This document shows positions 62,287-64,000 of a stretch of DNA of 64,000 nucleotides, piece after piece. The notes beneath the pieces were generated by a model. The model was not told the DNA's origin and did not search any database. It saw nothing but the letters and a program-made list of their open reading frames with translations. Positions within the stretch are counted from its first letter, which is position 1; every line of letters starts with the position of its first letter. Source of the stretch: Paractinoplanes abujensis (lineage in GTDB: Bacteria > Actinomycetota > Actinomycetes > Mycobacteriales > Micromonosporaceae); assembly GCF_014204895.1 (NCBI RefSeq), contig NZ_JACHMF010000001.1:6696001-6760000 (forward strand), in the 5' to 3' direction. Made by a program: the position numbers and the translations under genes.

Positions 62287-62333
62287 GGGCACACTTGGTG
62301 CTTTCGTGTCAAGGTTTCAGGGCAGGAGATGAC

Positions 62334-62633
62334 GTGCTTCCTCGGTCCGGTGATGTCATACACGTGACGAAGGCGGCCAGCGTCCAATTCGCGGCGCCGA
62401 TGCTGTTCCGTGTCATCCGGGTCCACGACTGGCCGACGTACGAGGGCTGGATCTGGCTGGACGGCTATGAACTGAACGCGACGGGTGACGCCGTGGAGCG
62501 CCGTTCGATCTTCGTCCAGGTCAGCGGCCTGCGTGCCGTCGGCAAGGCGCCCGACCCCCGGGCCCGTAACGGCCGGCAGCCGGGCCTGGTCAGCGGCACA
62601 GTCCAGGCCCGCACGGTGCGGACCAACCGCTGA
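62334..62633 (+). CDS. Hypothetical protein, 99 aa
   Basis: GTG at 62334 has AGGAG five bases upstream. The 99-residue protein is beta-rich with several Trp/Tyr (LFRVIRVHDWPTYEGWIWLDGYEL, ERRSIFVQVSGLRAV) and ends in a basic, disordered ~30-residue tail. The family is not recognised, and the compact N-terminal ~65 residues could be a small beta-barrel. The promoter region contains the palindromes at 62148, 62240 and 62275. The stop is four bases from the convergent PASTA gene. Confidence 0.65.
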   Translation: MLPRSGDVIHVTKAASVQFAAPMLFRVIRVHDWPTYEGWIWLDGYELNATGDAVERRSIFVQVSGLRAVGKAPDPRARNGRQPGLVSGTVQARTVRTNR

Positions 62634-62637
62634 CCCG

Positions 62638-63564
62638 TCAGTTACCGTCCGCGCCGGTGCCGTCCGTGGGCTCGGCCGTGTCCGTCGGGTTGTTCGTCGG
62701 CTGAGCCGCGATCACCAGGGTGACCGTCGTGTCCGGTGGGACCTCCTGCCCCTCCACCGGATCGCTGTCGATCACCGTGTCCGGCGGCACGTCCGGTGCC
62801 TGGCGATAGATCAACCGGTAGTTCAGCCCGGTCGAGCGCAGCGCCTCCTGCGCCTCGGCCAGGGCCAACCCGCGCAGCGCGGGGATGGTGATCTCGCTCG
62901 CGGTCGGATCCGTCGTGGACTGCACGGGATCCGGCGACGTAGCGGTCGGCGTCGCGCTCGGTGACGACGTCACGGTCTCGGCCGCAGTTGTGGGCGTCTC
63001 AGCCGGCGCGGCCGAGGTGCTCGTGGCCGGCGCGGGCGTCTCGTCCGACGAGTCCTGCACGAGCAGATAGATCGCCCAGCCCAGCACGCCGAGCAGGATC
63101 AGCGCCACGATGCCGACCACGATCGGCATCCACCAGCGGTCCCGCGGCTGGGCCGGCGCCGAGGCGGCCCAGTCGACCTCGGGGTAACCGCGCCCGGGCT
63201 GGGGCGGCCGCACCTCGGCCCGCCCCGACCACGCGGGGTTGGCCCGGCTGGGCGCCCAGTCGTCGTCGCCGACCGGCGGCATCACCGCGGTCGACCCGGG
63301 CCGGCCGGTGACTACCGTCGGTTCGTCGCGGATTGCCGGCACCGTGCGGACGTCGTCGAGAGTGTCGTCGCTGCGGCGTACCCCGTCCAGCGTGTCCTCG
63401 TCGCCGGGCGGCGGCACGGAGGCGCGGCCCACCGTGGCCTCGTCGACCCGCGTCGCGTCCAGGTCGTCAGGCTCGGACTTCGCCGGCCCTTCGGTCGCCT
63501 CGGCGGCAGGGTCCTCGGCATCGCCGGGCGAGAGACGTCGCGTCTCGTCGCTCTCGTCGGACAT
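62638..63564 (-). CDS. Membrane protein with a single PASTA domain, no kinase, 308 aa
   Basis: Residues 1-130 are acidic, disordered and cytoplasmic (DESDETRRLSPGDAEDPAAE at the start). They include several Thr in acidic contexts that could be kinase targets. A membrane helix (about 145-170, WWMPIVVGIVALILLGVLGW) and a Thr/Ala/Pro-rich stalk follow. One PASTA-like domain (about 222-285, ITIPALRGLALAEAQEALRSTG) ends in a Thr/Pro tail. It lacks a kinase domain, so it may sense or bind muropeptides without signalling itself. ATG at 63564 has GGAGGAGAGG upstream. Confidence 0.8.
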   Translation of the reverse strand: MSDESDETRRLSPGDAEDPAAEATEGPAKSEPDDLDATRVDEATVGRASVPPPGDEDTLDGVRRSDDTLDDVRTVPAIRDEPTVVTGRPGSTAVMPPVGDDDWAPSRANPAWSGRAEVRPPQPGRGYPEVDWAASAPAQPRDRWWMPIVVGIVALILLGVLGWAIYLLVQDSSDETPAPATSTSAAPAETPTTAAETVTSSPSATPTATSPDPVQSTTDPTASEITIPALRGLALAEAQEALRSTGLNYRLIYRQAPDVPPDTVIDSDPVEGQEVPPDTTVTLVIAAQPTNNPTDTAEPTDGTGADGN

Positions 63565-63730
63565 CGCCTCTCCTCCGGCTCGTTCACCCGCATGGGTCAA
63601 CGTATCGAATCTTGCGGGACATGTCTGGCCTCCGCAGGACAAACACACCAGGTGGCTACAGGTGAGAAGGACATGCAGAGACCGATCCATCGATTCGCAG
63701 GCATCGGCGGCTACCGCTACAGTGCGGCGC

Positions 63731-64000
63731 ATGGCCGACAAGGGCTGGATGGCACGCGTAGCCACCGCGGCAGGAGCCGCAGCGGGCACGGGCGCCGCGC
63801 AATTGGGCCTGGGCTACGGCCTGGGTGTGGTGGTCTGGCCGGTCACGCCGACCCCCGACGACAGCGCCTGGCTGGGCAGCCTGGGCTGGGCCACCTGGAT
63901 CACGGCGAGCGCCACGGTGTTCGGCGCCGTGCTGGGCAGCCGCTCCCGGGGCGGTCCAGGACCGCGCACCACCGCCGCGTGGCGTTTCGCCCTGGCCGCC
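63731..64000 (+). CDS. Membrane protein, partial (N-terminal 90 residues)
   Basis: ATG at 63731 opens a frame that runs off the right edge. The start MADKGWMARVATAAGAAAG is followed by one or two hydrophobic Gly/Ala-rich segments (LGLGYGLGVVVWPV and WITASATVFGAVLG) and a basic loop. It looks like the N-terminus of an actinobacterial polytopic membrane protein, with no family assigned. Confidence 0.55.
   Translation, partial: MADKGWMARVATAAGAAAGTGAAQLGLGYGLGVVVWPVTPTPDDSAWLGSLGWATWITASATVFGAVLGSRSRGGPGPRTTAAWRFALAA

Noticed and set aside
62092..62292. 66-codon minus-strand frame between the XRE gene and the 99-aa gene
   Set aside because: The composition is not protein-like, it has no ribosome binding site, and it overlaps the palindromes.

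Overview
The window is high-GC actinobacterial DNA. The gene content (hspR-regulated dnaK operon, crgA, PASTA kinase/FHA cluster, class E sortase, XRE-DUF397 pairs) and the frequent CGTACG hexamers suggest a Micromonosporaceae genome, probably Actinoplanes or a close relative. This placement is an inference, because the window has no rRNA gene or other taxonomic marker. Most of the window reads as conserved near-origin core chromosome. There is little accessory DNA: one decayed integrase region behind a tRNA-Gly gene, and one small repeat-like insertion.

Layout. 1-5.1 kb: tail of an unknown gene, a small hypothetical gene, then the heat-shock operon dnaK-grpE-dnaJ-hspR on the minus strand with two HAIR operators. 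5.2-10.2 kb: two dynamin/YfjP-like membrane GTPases, transcribed divergently from dnaK, and an unknown 403-residue protein. 10.2-11.7 kb: a one-span membrane protein with tandem Gly-Ser-Asp repeats. 12-15.6 kb: a 2-oxoacid dehydrogenase operon (E1 alpha, E1 beta, E2). 15.8-20.1 kb: a 45-residue protein, then a 1273-residue FG-rich disordered protein with an LppU-like C-terminal domain. 20.1-24.1 kb: a thioredoxin/NHL-repeat protein facing a 5-oxoprolinase operon (pxpBCA). 24.1-31.7 kb: hemolysin III, an HxlR/QorB redox pair, SixA, a FadE5-like acyl-CoA dehydrogenase, a SpoIIE-type phosphatase, a phosphoribosyltransferase and a YciI protein. 31.9-37.3 kb: hypothetical and secreted proteins, a HAD hydrolase, dcd, and an SOS-box-controlled PNPOx-fold protein. 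37.3-38.4 kb: tRNA-Gly(CCC) and a decayed integrative element. 38.4-44.7 kb: a LamG protein, two CNNM/CBS membrane proteins, a GPP34 protein and an EtfD-like iron-sulfur membrane oxidoreductase. 44.8-58.4 kb: the conserved cell-wall growth and division locus crgA / DUF881 / sortase E / pabA-trpG / pknB-pknA-pbpA-rodA-pstP-fhaB-fhaA, then tRNA-Leu(CAG). 58.7-64 kb: a WecG/TagA glycosyltransferase, small membrane and hypothetical proteins, an XRE-DUF5753/DUF397 pair, a single-PASTA membrane protein, and the start of a further membrane protein.

How parts work together. The PknA/PknB kinases, PstP phosphatase and two FHA readers form one signalling circuit around the RodA/PbpA peptidoglycan synthase pair. 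CrgA and the sortase lie in the same conserved neighbourhood. The FadE5-like dehydrogenase and the EtfD-like oxidoreductase lie 15 kb apart but share a TTAC-N6-GTAA dyad upstream, and a third copy precedes hemolysin III, so they may form a small fatty-acid-oxidation regulon. The dnaK promoter is flanked by two HAIR sites, and the farther one also sits in front of the divergent GTPase pair. The most unusual local feature is a 77-bp insertion-like module between the two GTPase genes. It is flanked by an 8-bp direct repeat and keeps start-stop overlap at both ends.
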